Shown here: positions 43,663 through 52,183 of the stretch, piece by piece
How the letters are laid out: each line of letters opens with the position of its first letter
Numbering within the stretch: the stretch's first letter is position 1
Assembly: GCF_900110465.1 (NCBI RefSeq)
Contig: NZ_FODV01000005.1
Location: forward strand, 1-64,000
Reading direction: 5' to 3'
Length of the DNA stretch: 64,000 nt
Origin: Halogranum amylolyticum
Lineage (GTDB): Archaea; Halobacteriota; Halobacteria; Halobacteriales; Haloferacaceae
Notes under the pieces: model-generated
Seen by the model: the letters and a program-made list of their open reading frames with translations, nothing else
The model's database searches: none
What the model was told of the DNA's origin: nothing
Position numbers and translations under genes: made by a program

Positions 43663-44607
43663 ATGAGTGTCTCACAGCATCCGGTCGCTCTCCGACTCGA
43701 GCAACAGGTAGGCGGCGCGACGAAACTCCTCGCGACGGTGATGGGGCTCCCACTCGTCGACGGCATCCTGCCGGCGCTCATCGTCGCAGGCGCGTTACAG
43801 ACGCCGACCGACATCGTCGAGACCGGACTCCTCGTCTTCGGGGGGTCGGCGACGATGGCGGTCATCCTCGCGGAGATGGAGGGTACCCGCCGCGAACAGG
43901 TGCTCTCGATCCTGCTGTTGGCGGCCATCCTCCTGCCGGTCGCCGCACTGGAGGCGATGTTCGCCCAGACGTTAGCGAACGTGCTCGATCTCGACACCTT
44001 CCAGCGGTTCGCGGGCATCGTCATCCTCGCGATCGCCGCGAAGACGGCCTCCTCGAAGGTCGGCGAGTATCTGCCGAGCCCGGGTGCCATCATCGGACTC
44101 GGACTCGTCGCGAGCTTCGACCCCTCCGGTGGCGGTCTCGAACTGACGCCGGAGATGGCGACGGTGTTCCCGGCCGTCGCCGCCGTCGGCGTGGGGCTGG
44201 CCTTCGCGCTCACGGTGGCGCTGCTCGCACCTCGCCTGCGTGGCGTGGTCGACATCGACCTGTTCCGCTTCGGTAGTTCGGTCGCGCTCGGGATGCTGGC
44301 GCTGTCGGTGCTGGGCGTCCCCGGCATCCCCAGCGACGCACCGATCGCGCTCGTCACGCTCGGCGTGACGGCCGTCTTCGCGCTCGACCCCAACTCGGGG
44401 TCGACGCTCGAGGCGTCCGAGTCGGTCGACGCGGACGCCGCCGTCCCCGACGGTGGCGACGACGAGAACGAGGCCTCGGACGTCGACGCCGACGAGACGG
44501 ACCCGGCGGTCGACGACGTCCCGGACCCGACGACCGCCGAGTCGGACGACTCCGACTCCGGCTACGGCTACCCCGGCGAAGACGAGGCTCGCGCTCCCTG
44601 GCTCTGA
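43663..44607 (+). CDS. Multi-pass membrane protein (DUF5794-like)
   Basis: A 314-residue protein with about seven hydrophobic helices between residues 20 and 245, and a long acidic C-terminal tail (about 250-314). From memory it matches the haloarchaeal family DUF5794. No transport signature is visible. The next gene downstream (zinc ribbon) is a separate small haloarchaeal family. Confidence 0.75.
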   Translation: MSVSQHPVALRLEQQVGGATKLLATVMGLPLVDGILPALIVAGALQTPTDIVETGLLVFGGSATMAVILAEMEGTRREQVLSILLLAAILLPVAALEAMFAQTLANVLDLDTFQRFAGIVILAIAAKTASSKVGEYLPSPGAIIGLGLVASFDPSGGGLELTPEMATVFPAVAAVGVGLAFALTVALLAPRLRGVVDIDLFRFGSSVALGMLALSVLGVPGIPSDAPIALVTLGVTAVFALDPNSGSTLEASESVDADAAVPDGGDDENEASDVDADETDPAVDDVPDPTTAESDDSDSGYGYPGEDEARAPWL

Positions 44608-44657
44608 GCGGGTCGGCTCTCGCTCGTCGCTTTCGTTCTGCGGTGCCGTGACGGAGT

Positions 44658-44664
44658 GTTTAGG
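44658..44664 (+). promoter_or_regulatory. TATA box of the small zinc-ribbon gene
   Basis: GTTTAGG lies 24-30 bases before the ATG at 44688 and supports that start rather than the upstream in-frame one. Confidence 0.45.
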
Positions 44665-44687
44665 TGGCTGGGCCGATTCGACAGCGT

Positions 44688-44909
44688 ATGAGCAACCGCG
44701 TCGTCCAAGGGCGGATGGTCACGCCGAAGCGACTCGCGAAACTGATCGAGGGCGAACAGCCGATGGAGGCCGAACCTATCGAGGACGCCGATCGGGACTG
44801 TCCCGAGTGCGGCGGCAACGTCCTGCAAGTCGGATATATGCCCAGCGTGACGGAGTTCGTCACGGGCTACAAATGTCAGGACTGCGACTGGGCCGACGAC
44901 GACCGATAA
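44688..44909 (+). CDS. Small zinc-ribbon protein (DUF5795-like)
   Basis: A 73-residue protein starting MSNRVVQGRMVTPKRLAKLIEG, with a zinc ribbon made by Cys38-x2-Cys41 and Cys63-x2-Cys66. The N-terminal basic helix and C-terminal ribbon resemble, from memory, the haloarchaeal DUF5795 family. Role unknown. Confidence 0.75.
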   Translation: MSNRVVQGRMVTPKRLAKLIEGEQPMEAEPIEDADRDCPECGGNVLQVGYMPSVTEFVTGYKCQDCDWADDDR

Positions 44910-44919
44910 CCGAAACCCC

Positions 44920-44926
44920 TTTTAGG
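44920..44926 (+). promoter_or_regulatory. TATA box of the tRNA-Trp gene
   Basis: TTTTAGG lies 26-32 bases before the first base of the tRNA at 44952, the normal archaeal promoter distance. Confidence 0.6.
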
Positions 44927-44951
44927 CAATTCGCCATACGAAGAAGTGCAA

Positions 44952-45126
44952 GGGGTCGTGGCCAAGCCCGGCATGGCGACTGACTCCAGAGGTAACGCCC
45001 GGTGACGAACTCCAGACTGATATTCCGAGCGACCGACTGATCATCGGTTCGCGTTGACGACCCTCTGGAGTACCGAGGCAGACCGGAGATATCAGTCGAT
45101 CGGGGGTTCAAATCCCTCCGACCCCA
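44952..45126 (+). tRNA. tRNA-Trp(CCA) with intron
   Basis: The acceptor stem GGGGTCG (44952-44958) pairs with CGACCCC (45119-45125), discriminator A at 45126, no encoded CCA end. The anticodon stem ACTGA (44979-44983) pairs with TCAGT (45092-45096), and the anticodon CCA is at 44986-44988. The T loop is TTCAAAT in the 3' exon. An intron of about 101 bases (44990-45090) lies after position 37, as in other haloarchaeal tRNA-Trp genes. Confidence 0.95.
44990..45090 (+). ncRNA. tRNA-Trp intron with box C/D-like guide motifs
   Basis: The intron contains GTGACGA (45002-45008, box C-like), CTGA (45017-45020 and 45037-45040, box D-like) and TTGACGA (45054-45060, box C'-like). CCTCTGGAGT (45062-45071) is perfectly complementary to the anticodon-loop region ACTCCAGAGG (44983-44992). 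Haloarchaeal tRNA-Trp introns are known to act as C/D guide RNAs for 2'-O-methylation of the same tRNA. The motifs here fit that, though exact boundaries are my reading. Confidence 0.7.
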
Positions 45127-45527
45127 CTTCCTTGCGAACTCACACGGCGAGTGAAATCGCTCTCCCGATCTTCGCGTTCACCGACGGACGTCTGCGAGAC
45201 GGCGAGCGGATGGGATGGAGGGGTGAGTGCCTCTGACGAGGCGACACGACCGCCTCCAGAGCGGAGTACGGCCGTATCGCGTTTCGAGTTCCAACCGACG
45301 TCGTATCAATACGTCGATATGTTTGTTCTCGACGCAGCCTGGTTGAAATAGGGGTGTGTCGCAGTTCATCAATCGACGCACGGGATTCGTGTAACTCGTG
45401 TCGGCGGTGAGAGGCCGAACGGTTCAACGAAAAAGGAGCTAGAAACTGTCCTTCTGCGGCAGCAGATGCTCCGTATATTCTATACTATTGACAATTGCTA
45501 TGCTCTCGCAGGACGTACTGTAGGAGT
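45127..45527. other. Spacer after tRNA-Trp without a supported gene
   Basis: About 400 bases between the tRNA and the PadR gene. Short open frames exist on both strands but have no family features. The last 60 bases are AT-rich (TATATTCTATACTATTG near 45473-45490) and probably hold the PadR promoter. Nothing else was seen. Confidence 0.5.
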
Positions 45528-45818
45528 ATGCTGTTCGACCTCACCGGGTTCCAGCGTGACCTGCTATACGTCATCAGTGGACTCGACCACCCGTCGGGAC
45601 AGGACATCAAAGAACGGTTCGAGCGCGACTTCGGACAACAGATCAAACACGGTCGGCTCTACCCGAACCTCGATCACCTCGTCGAGAGCGGGTTCGTCGA
45701 GAAGGGCCAACTCGACCGGCGGACCAACTACTACCATCTGACCGACCTCGGGCGGCAGAAGTTGGACCAACGGCGCGAGTGGGAGAACCAAGTGCAAGCC
45801 GATACGTCGACCGCATAG
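45528..45818 (+). CDS. PadR family transcriptional regulator
   Basis: A 96-residue single-domain regulator with the PadR winged helix: FQRDLLYVISGLDHPSGQDI, then HGRLYPNLDHLVESGFVEKG and the wing RTNYYHLTDLG. The ATG at 45528 was chosen because it starts MLFDLTGFQRDL, the usual haloarchaeal N-terminus. Target unknown; the neighbouring interrupted kinase is convergent. Confidence 0.88.
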   Translation: MLFDLTGFQRDLLYVISGLDHPSGQDIKERFERDFGQQIKHGRLYPNLDHLVESGFVEKGQLDRRTNYYHLTDLGRQKLDQRREWENQVQADTSTA

Positions 45819-45964
45819 CCGAGCTTTTCAGCCGGACGCGTACCGACCGCGAACGTCGGTACCCCTCGGTCACCGTCGAGTAGTGCGTACGCCGTCGGAG
45901 TTCGGGAGTACCGTCGTCTGTTGCGACGGAAAAAGAGTGCAGTCGTTCGACGTCGGCGTGATTC

Positions 45965-47788
45965 TCATCCACAGGGGAGCGTGAAGTAGAACGTCGACCC
46001 TTCCCCCGGCGTCGACTCGACCCAGATCCGTCCGTCGTGGAGTTCGACGATCTTCTGACAGATCGCGAGGCCGATCCCCGCGCCGTCGACGCTGTTGCCG
46101 TAGAAGAGCGTGAAGATCCGCTCTCCTTCCTCGGGGTCGAGTCCGACGCCCTCGTCTTCGACTGCGAACCGCCACTCGTCGTCTCGCCGCTCGACCGACA
46201 CGTGGACCCGTGGCGTCCCCTCGGAGTAGTTGATGGCGTTGTTCAACAGGTTCTGCAGCAGTTGGACGAGGAGCGTCTCGCTCCCTTCGACGGTCGGGAG
46301 GTCGTCGCTCGTGATCTCGGCGCCCGTCCGGTCGACACTGACGGTGAGGTTCTCTTTCGCGCGCTCGACGACCGTCTCGAAGTCGACCGGTTCCACGTCG
46401 TCGAACTCCCGAGAGACCTGCGAGTAGGCCAGCAGGTCGTTTATCATCCGTTGGAGTCGCTTCGACCCGTCGAGTGCGAACTGCAGGAACTCCATCGCGT
46501 CCTCGGGCAACGTCTCGCCGTGCCGACGTTCGAGCAGTTCGAGGTAGCTCGACACCATCCGCAGCGGTTCCCGGAGGTCGTGGGAGGCGACGTAGGCGAA
46601 CTGCTCCAGTTCGGCGTTCGACCGTTCGAGTTCGGCGATCGTCTCGTCGAGTTCCGCCTGCTGCTGTTGTAACAGCTGTTCGCTCCGTTTGAGGTCGGTG
46701 ATGTCTTCGGCGGCGACGACCATCCGGACGACGTCGCCGCTCTCGTTCCGTATCGGCGCGAAGCTCGTCGAGAGCCAGCGGAACGTCCCGTCTTCCAGTT
46801 AGACCCCGTGTTTGTAGCCGAGCACCGGCTCGCCCTCTTCGAGCACCGTCCGGGTCGGGTAGTCCTCGAGCGACAGCGGGTCGCCCTGTTCGTCGTACAG
46901 CGTCCCCTCCGTCCCCTCCAGACTGCGGCCCAACAGCGGCCGTCCCTCCTCGCCGAGCAACGCCTCGGCCCGTGCGTTGCTCTGGACGACCGTCCCCGTC
47001 GCGTCGAAGACGGCCATCGCCATCGGACTCACCTCGAGGATCTGTTCGACGAGCGCCTTCTCCTCGCGGAGCCGTTCGTGCTGCTCACGCTGTTCGGAGA
47101 CGGACTGGACGGAGACCGAGAGACCGCTGTCAGAGGGGTAGATCCGCACGTCGACCCAGCGATCCAGTAGCTCCGAGTGGTGCTCGAAAGTCCTCGGCTG
47201 TTGGGTCTCGAGCGCTCGCCGCAGCTCGCGGTGTATCCGCGTCGACTCGACTGCCGGAACGAGTTCCGTGAGTGCGCTGCCGACGAGCTCTTCCTCCTGT
47301 CGGGCGAACAACTTCGTCGCCCGGTCGTTCACGTACGTGAACCGGAGTCGCTCGTCGAAGGCGACGACGGCGTCGCTGATGCGGTCGAGGATCTCGTCGA
47401 CCCGCCTGTGTTCGTCGAGGTCGTGGATGACCTCGCCGTACCCGCGGAGCTCACCGTCCTCCCAGAGCGAGGTGACGACGACGTGTGCCCAGAACCGCGA
47501 TCCGTCCTTCCGGACGCGCCAGCCGTAGTCCTCGACTCGCCCCTCGTCGGCGGCGACCGCCAACTGTCGTTCCGGAACGCGTCGTTCGCGGGCCTCCTCC
47601 GGGTAGAACGTCGAGAAGTGCTCCCCTCGTATCTCTTCGGCGGTGTAGCCTTTGAGCCGCTCAGCCCCCGCGTTCCACGTGACCACTCGCCCCGCCGGGT
47701 CGAGCAGCGAGATTGCGTAGTCTTCGACCTGCTCGACGAGTAACCGGAACTCCGACTCCGGAGCGAGACCTGGTTCCGGCACGCCCAT
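45965..47788 (-). pseudogene. PAS-domain sensor histidine kinase interrupted by an in-frame TAA
   Basis: Read on the minus strand, one frame runs from the ATG at 47788 to 45965. It is broken only by TAA at 46801-46799, where GYKHGV is followed directly by LEDGTFRWLSTSF in the same frame. The whole would be about 606 residues: two or three PAS domains (for example QVEDYAISLLDPAGRVV and EILDRISDAVVAFDERL), a HisKA domain with the phospho-His in YVASHDLREPLRM, and an ATPase domain (DEGVGLDPEEG, GAGIGLAIC). Without readthrough the products are a 329-residue PAS protein (47788-46799) and a possible 252-residue kinase half (from about 46723). It may be a true pseudogene or a single base error. Confidence 0.8.
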
Positions 47789-47870
47789 ACCGTTCTGTTC
47801 ATTATCTACCTGCTTGTATTCATCGGATAAAAAGATATTATTAAAATAAAGAATGTGTCGGCAGGAGCAC

Positions 47871-48932
47871 TCAGGCGAGCGACCGGAGGAACCCCTGCAC
47901 CGTCTCGGCCGTCTCGCGCCACGTCGGATGCGACCGGTAGCGGTCCAGCGCCGCGAGACTCAGTCTGACGAGTCGCTCGCGGTTGCGACACAGCGGCGCG
48001 AGTGCGTCGGTGACGGCGCTCGGGTCGTCGGGTTCGACGAGCAGCCCGTTCACGCGGTCCGTCACCAGCTCGGCGGCCCCGCCCGCCGTCGTCGCCACCG
48101 CCGGCAGTCCGAACGCCATCCCTTCGAGGTACGCGATACCGAACCCCTCGTAGGTCGACGGCATCGCCAGTACGTGACTCCGCGCGAGCACGTCGGCGAC
48201 GTCGTCGTCCGCGAGTCGTCCCGTGAAGCTGACCGACCCAGCGACGCCGAGTCGCTTGATCCGCTGCCGGAGGAACGCCGTGTACGCCGAGTCGGCCGCG
48301 TCGTCGCCGACGACGGTCAACGTCCAGTCGCCCCGCGTTCGTTCCAGCCCCTCGACGAGCGTGTGGATCCCCTTCCGGGGAGTGACGTTGCCGAGCGTGA
48401 CGACGCGGAGCGTCGGTGTTCGCGCCCGCTCGCGGACCGTCTCCGGCGAGAGTGCTCCTCCGAAGCGGTCGCCGGCAGGGTAGGCGACGACTCCGGGCGA
48501 CGGCTCCGCGAGCGCCGCGACCGTCGATCTGGTCGTCTCGCTGTTGTAGACGTAGCCGTCGACGCCCCGGAGGTACTGTCGTTCGACCCGACGATAGAAC
48601 CCGTTCTTCCAAGGAGCGTGCCGTTCGGCCGACCGGAGGTGGTGGACGAGCGCGACGACCGGGGCGTCGAAGTCGAGTCGACGGTTAGTCCAGAGGAGCG
48701 ATGGGTGACACAGTTCGTCTTCGAGGAGCACGTCGAGGTCGGCCGCACGGAGACGGCGACGGAACGACCGGTCGACGTTCTGTGCGAACGCCCGGCCGTA
48801 CCGCCGTTCCGGCAGCGAGAACAGCTCGACCTCGTCGCCCAGTTCCCGGAGGTGGTCGACGAGCTGCCGATCGTAGACGTAGCCGCCGGAGCGCGTGTCG
48901 AGGTCGCCGTAGACGACGAGACCGACGCGCAT
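47871..48932 (-). CDS. Glycosyltransferase family 4, last gene of the pterin-like operon
   Basis: A 353-residue GT-B enzyme starting MRVGLVVYGDLDTRSGGYVYD, with YNSETTRST, TLGNVTPRKGIHTL and the donor motif PSTYEGFGIAYLEGMAFGLPAV carrying the E-x7-E pair. It begins seven bases after the PTPS-fold gene ends, so it is the fourth gene of a tight operon. Transfer of a sugar to a pterin or related product would fit, but the acceptor is unknown. The C-terminal end lies near the interrupted kinase. Confidence 0.88.
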   Translation of the reverse strand: MRVGLVVYGDLDTRSGGYVYDRQLVDHLRELGDEVELFSLPERRYGRAFAQNVDRSFRRRLRAADLDVLLEDELCHPSLLWTNRRLDFDAPVVALVHHLRSAERHAPWKNGFYRRVERQYLRGVDGYVYNSETTRSTVAALAEPSPGVVAYPAGDRFGGALSPETVRERARTPTLRVVTLGNVTPRKGIHTLVEGLERTRGDWTLTVVGDDAADSAYTAFLRQRIKRLGVAGSVSFTGRLADDDVADVLARSHVLAMPSTYEGFGIAYLEGMAFGLPAVATTAGGAAELVTDRVNGLLVEPDDPSAVTDALAPLCRNRERLVRLSLAALDRYRSHPTWRETAETVQGFLRSLA

Positions 48933-48939
48933 CAGTCGC

Positions 48940-49317
48940 TCACAGGGCGGTCTCGTAGCTCGCCCACGCCTCGTCGTCCTCCCAGAGTTTGACTCGTGCG
49001 CGCTCGGGGACGTCGGCGTCGACCTCGGCGACGACCGCCTCGCAGAAGATCCGTGCGAACCGCTCGACGCTCGGGTTCTCACCCGCGAACGGTTCGTGGT
49101 CGTTGAGCGTCGTATCCCGGTAGCGGTCGACGACCGTCGTCGTCGCCGCCTTCACTGCGTCGATGTCGACGAGGTAGCCGAACTCGTCGAGCTCCGGTCC
49201 CTCGAACCCCACCTCGGCCGTGAACCGATGCGAGTGGACCTCGCCTTCGGGGCCGGGGTCGGGCACCGTCAGGAAGTGCTGTGCGACGAACGAGCGCTCG
49301 ACGGTCACGCGATACAT
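48940..49317 (-). CDS. 6-pyruvoyl-tetrahydropterin synthase/QueD-like protein lacking the usual catalytic Cys
   Basis: A 125-residue T-fold enzyme. His14, His28 and His30 (AQHF and HSH) are the expected zinc ligands. In canonical QueD/PTPS a Cys precedes the H-x-H pair by a few residues; here the stretch is PGPEGEVHSH, with Glu24 and Glu26 and no Cys. The only Cys is far away in RIFCEAVV. Members with Glu in place of Cys are known to process dihydroneopterin derivatives differently, so the product is probably not carboxytetrahydropterin. A GTG two codons upstream (49323) could also be the start. Confidence 0.85.
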   Translation of the reverse strand: MYRVTVERSFVAQHFLTVPDPGPEGEVHSHRFTAEVGFEGPELDEFGYLVDIDAVKAATTTVVDRYRDTTLNDHEPFAGENPSVERFARIFCEAVVAEVDADVPERARVKLWEDDEAWASYETAL

Positions 49318-49327
49318 GTCCACCCCA

Positions 49328-50359
49328 TCACTGTCCGTAAGTAAAGAGGATTTGGACGGTCCGTTCCCGGTCGGTGTCGAGGCGACGGTAGGCGTCGGCG
49401 GCGTCTCCGAGCGCGAACCGGTCGGTGACGAGGCGGTCGGCGTCGAGTCGGCAGAGCCACTGCCACGCCTGCTCGAACCGCCGCTCTGCGGTCCACCGGC
49501 CGCGGAGGTCGGGGTCGATGGTGCTCACCTGACTGCTCCGAATGTCGATCCGACTCCGGTGGAACCGCCCGCCGAGCGCGAGGTCAGATCGCTTCTCGCC
49601 GTACCACGAGCCGACGACGACGCGACCGTCGTAACCGGTGACGTCGATGGCGTCGTCGAGCGCCTCGGGGTTCCCCGAGAGTTCGTAGACGAGGTCCGCG
49701 CCCGTCGGCACGTCGGCGTCGACCGACGACTCCGAGGGTGAGAACTCCGCCCGTACCCCGTCCGGCGAGAAACTCTCGTCAGCCCCGAACGACCGCGACA
49801 GCTCCCGGCGGCGAGCGACGGTTTCGACGGTGACTAGTCGCTCCAGCGGGAACGTCGACAGTATCGCCGTCGTGAGCAACCCGACGACGCCCTGACCGAA
49901 GACGACGACGCGCTCGCCGACGACCGGACGGCCGTCCATCACGAAGTTCAGCGCCGTCTCGACGTTCGGGAGGAGCGCCGCCGTCTCGAGCGAACAGTCG
50001 TCAGGGACGACGTGGAGGTCGTCGGGGTCGGCCAGGAAGTGGCTCTCGTGGGGGTTGAACGCGAACACCGTCCGGTCGAGCCAGCGGTCGTCGACGTCGT
50101 CGCCGACGGCACTCACCGTTCCGACGGCCGCGTAGCCGTACTGCAGCGGATAGTCCAGGTCGCCCTGGAGACTCGGTATCGAGGCGTCCGCCGAGAGGTC
50201 CGTCGGCGCGTCGCCCCGGTAGACGAGCCGTTCGGTGCCCGGACTCACCGCGGAGACGACGGTCCGAACGCGCACCTCGCCCGAGGCGGGAGCAGGGACG
50301 GGCCGCTCGCGGACGCGCACCTCGCCGGGAGCGGTGAAGTAGAGCGACCGGGCGGGCAT
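49328..50359 (-). CDS. MDR-family oxidoreductase without zinc ligands
   Basis: A 343-residue protein of the medium-chain dehydrogenase fold. The nucleotide-binding motif is VFGQGVVGLLT (about 150-160). At the position of the catalytic-zinc Cys the sequence reads SAVSPGTERLV, and no four-Cys structural site is present, so it is probably zinc-independent despite family names. It resembles the BchC-like/zinc-binding-alcohol-dehydrogenase group that in many genomes is found next to PTPS and glycosyltransferase genes. It lies two bases after the GTP cyclohydrolase III gene. Confidence 0.85.
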   Translation of the reverse strand: MPARSLYFTAPGEVRVRERPVPAPASGEVRVRTVVSAVSPGTERLVYRGDAPTDLSADASIPSLQGDLDYPLQYGYAAVGTVSAVGDDVDDRWLDRTVFAFNPHESHFLADPDDLHVVPDDCSLETAALLPNVETALNFVMDGRPVVGERVVVFGQGVVGLLTTAILSTFPLERLVTVETVARRRELSRSFGADESFSPDGVRAEFSPSESSVDADVPTGADLVYELSGNPEALDDAIDVTGYDGRVVVGSWYGEKRSDLALGGRFHRSRIDIRSSQVSTIDPDLRGRWTAERRFEQAWQWLCRLDADRLVTDRFALGDAADAYRRLDTDRERTVQILFTYGQ

Positions 50360-50361
50360 CG

Positions 50362-51147
50362 TCAGTCGGTGTCCGGGAGCGGGTGGTCGGCCGCACCGGC
50401 GAACTCGACGGCGGTGCCCCGGTGCCGGCAGTCTTCGAGGGCGTGCTTCGCGGCGAACCCGGCCTCGTGGGGCGTCGCCGCGGTACCGACGCCGACCTTC
50501 AGTTCGACGCCGACCGACTCCTCGACGGCGTCGATCGCGGCGGCGTACTGCTGGGCGGAGAGCTCCGGACAGACGGCGATGATGTTGTCGCCGCCGACGA
50601 AGAAGGAGAGCGCGCCGTGTTCCTCGCGCATGTACCGCATGAGTGCTGCGTACCCCTGCTCGATGCGGATGAACGTGTCGAACTCGTTGAGACGGTCGGT
50701 GTACTTGCCGGTGGCGTCGTCGACGTCGAAGTGGGCGACGTGGAGGTCGTCGGCCGCGCCGTCGGCGTGAAAGTCCCCGGCGAGCACCTCGCGTCGCGTA
50801 CTGTCCTGTGCGCTCCCGGCGGCCTGTACGTACGCCGTCGCCGTCTCGAGCGCCTCGACGGGAGTCTCGTGGACGCCGACGCCCAGACTCAGGGTCACCG
50901 GATAGCGGTTGCCGACCGACTCCTGCAGCAGTTCGTGGTCCCGTCGGTCCAGCCCGTTCGTGACGGCGACCATGTTGTCGAAGCGGGTGAAGAAGACGTA
51001 CCCGCCGCGTCCGCCGACGAACTGCGCGAGGTCCGCGAACAGCCGCGACTGGAGCGTCTGGAGGTCCATCTCTCTCCGTGGCTCCGGCGTCACCGTCCAC
51101 GGGCCGTAGTTGTCGATCTGGATGTGCGTCAGCTGCGTGTTCGTCAC
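50362..51147 (-). CDS. arfA: GTP cyclohydrolase III (IIa)
   Basis: A 261-residue enzyme starting at GTG 51147 with (V)TNTQLTHIQIDNYGPWT, the conserved N-terminus of archaeal GTP cyclohydrolase III. Two nucleotidyl-cyclase-like halves carry VFFTRFDNMVAVTNG and FFVGGDNIIAV, where metal-binding Asp residues lie. It opens GTP to a formylaminopyrimidine nucleotide, the first step toward riboflavin and coenzyme F420 in archaea. It is the first gene of the operon with the MDR, PTPS-like and glycosyltransferase genes. Confidence 0.93.
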   Translation of the reverse strand: MTNTQLTHIQIDNYGPWTVTPEPRREMDLQTLQSRLFADLAQFVGGRGGYVFFTRFDNMVAVTNGLDRRDHELLQESVGNRYPVTLSLGVGVHETPVEALETATAYVQAAGSAQDSTRREVLAGDFHADGAADDLHVAHFDVDDATGKYTDRLNEFDTFIRIEQGYAALMRYMREEHGALSFFVGGDNIIAVCPELSAQQYAAAIDAVEESVGVELKVGVGTAATPHEAGFAAKHALEDCRHRGTAVEFAGAADHPLPDTD

Positions 51148-51256
51148 TACGACGCCCTGAGGGTCGCTGGCTATTCGTTCTTTGGTTCGCCGAAGCGACC
51201 GCCGACCGACGTCGTCGGTGGCAAGGTTCAATCCGCCGCCCTCCCTACGGCCTCCA

Positions 51257-52039
51257 ATGACCTATCGCGGTGTGGTGCTCGACGTCGACGGGACGGTCGT
51301 CCGCGGCGACACCCCGATCCCCGGCGCACGCGAGGCGCTCGACGCGCTCGACGACGCCGGCCTCCGACGACTGTTCCTCTCGAACAACCCGACGAAAGCG
51401 CCGGCGGCATACGTCGAACGGCTCGACCGCGCCGGTCTCGACGTCGACGCCGACGAGGTGATGACCTCGGGGACGGTGACGGTGTCGTACCTCCGCGAAC
51501 ACCACGCCGACGACGCGCTGTTTCTCGTCGCCGAGTCGGGGTTCCACGAACAGGTTGTCGACGCCGGACTGAACGTCGTCGCCGACCCGGACGCCGCCGA
51601 GGCGGTCGTCGTCTCCATCGACCGCGAGTTCAGCTACGACCGACTGACGGCCGCGCTCTACGCACTCGACGACGGCGTCCCGTTCGTCGGCACCGACCCC
51701 GACGTCACCATCCCGACCGACGAAGGGTTGGTCCCCGGCTCCGGTGCCATCATCCGGGCCGTCGCGGGCGTCGCCGAGCGCGACCCCGACCGCGTGCTCG
51801 GTAAACCCGACGCGTACGCCCGGTCGCTGGCGCTGGACTATCTGGGAATTCCCGCCGAGCACTGTCTCGTCGTCGGTGACCGACTGAACACCGACATCGC
51901 GCTCGGGGCCCGGGCGGGGATGACGACGGTGCTCGTCCGGACGGGCGTCACCGACGAGCGGACGCTGAACGACTCGGACGTGCAACCGGACTACGTACTC
52001 GACTCGGTCGCCGACATCGGAACGGTGCTCGAGAACTGA
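51257..52039 (+). CDS. HAD-superfamily (HAD-IIA, NagD-like) hydrolase
   Basis: A 260-residue phosphatase with the nucleophile motif LDVDGTVVRG (Asp9, Asp11), LSNNPTK (the Ser/Thr motif), Lys in GKPDAYARS and the acidic VVGDRLNTDIALGARAG. The order with a cap inserted after LSNN fits HAD-IIA (4-nitrophenylphosphatase/NagD/phosphoglycolate phosphatase-like). The substrate is not clear. Divergent from the GTP cyclohydrolase III operon. Confidence 0.9.
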   Translation: MTYRGVVLDVDGTVVRGDTPIPGAREALDALDDAGLRRLFLSNNPTKAPAAYVERLDRAGLDVDADEVMTSGTVTVSYLREHHADDALFLVAESGFHEQVVDAGLNVVADPDAAEAVVVSIDREFSYDRLTAALYALDDGVPFVGTDPDVTIPTDEGLVPGSGAIIRAVAGVAERDPDRVLGKPDAYARSLALDYLGIPAEHCLVVGDRLNTDIALGARAGMTTVLVRTGVTDERTLNDSDVQPDYVLDSVADIGTVLEN

Positions 52040-52183
52040 ACGGCCGACGAACACGCAGGCGCGATCGCCGGAGACGACCGACTGGCCGACGTCGACCGGT
52101 CCCTACCGATTCGACGCGCCGATTCAGGAGACGCCGCTCCCGGAGGTACCGTTATGGGTTCTCGGCGAGACGATTCGAACGCC

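Noticed and set aside
45127..45527. Possible integrase attachment remnant next to the tRNA
   Set aside because: No integrase gene and no duplicated tRNA 3' end was seen in the following sequence.
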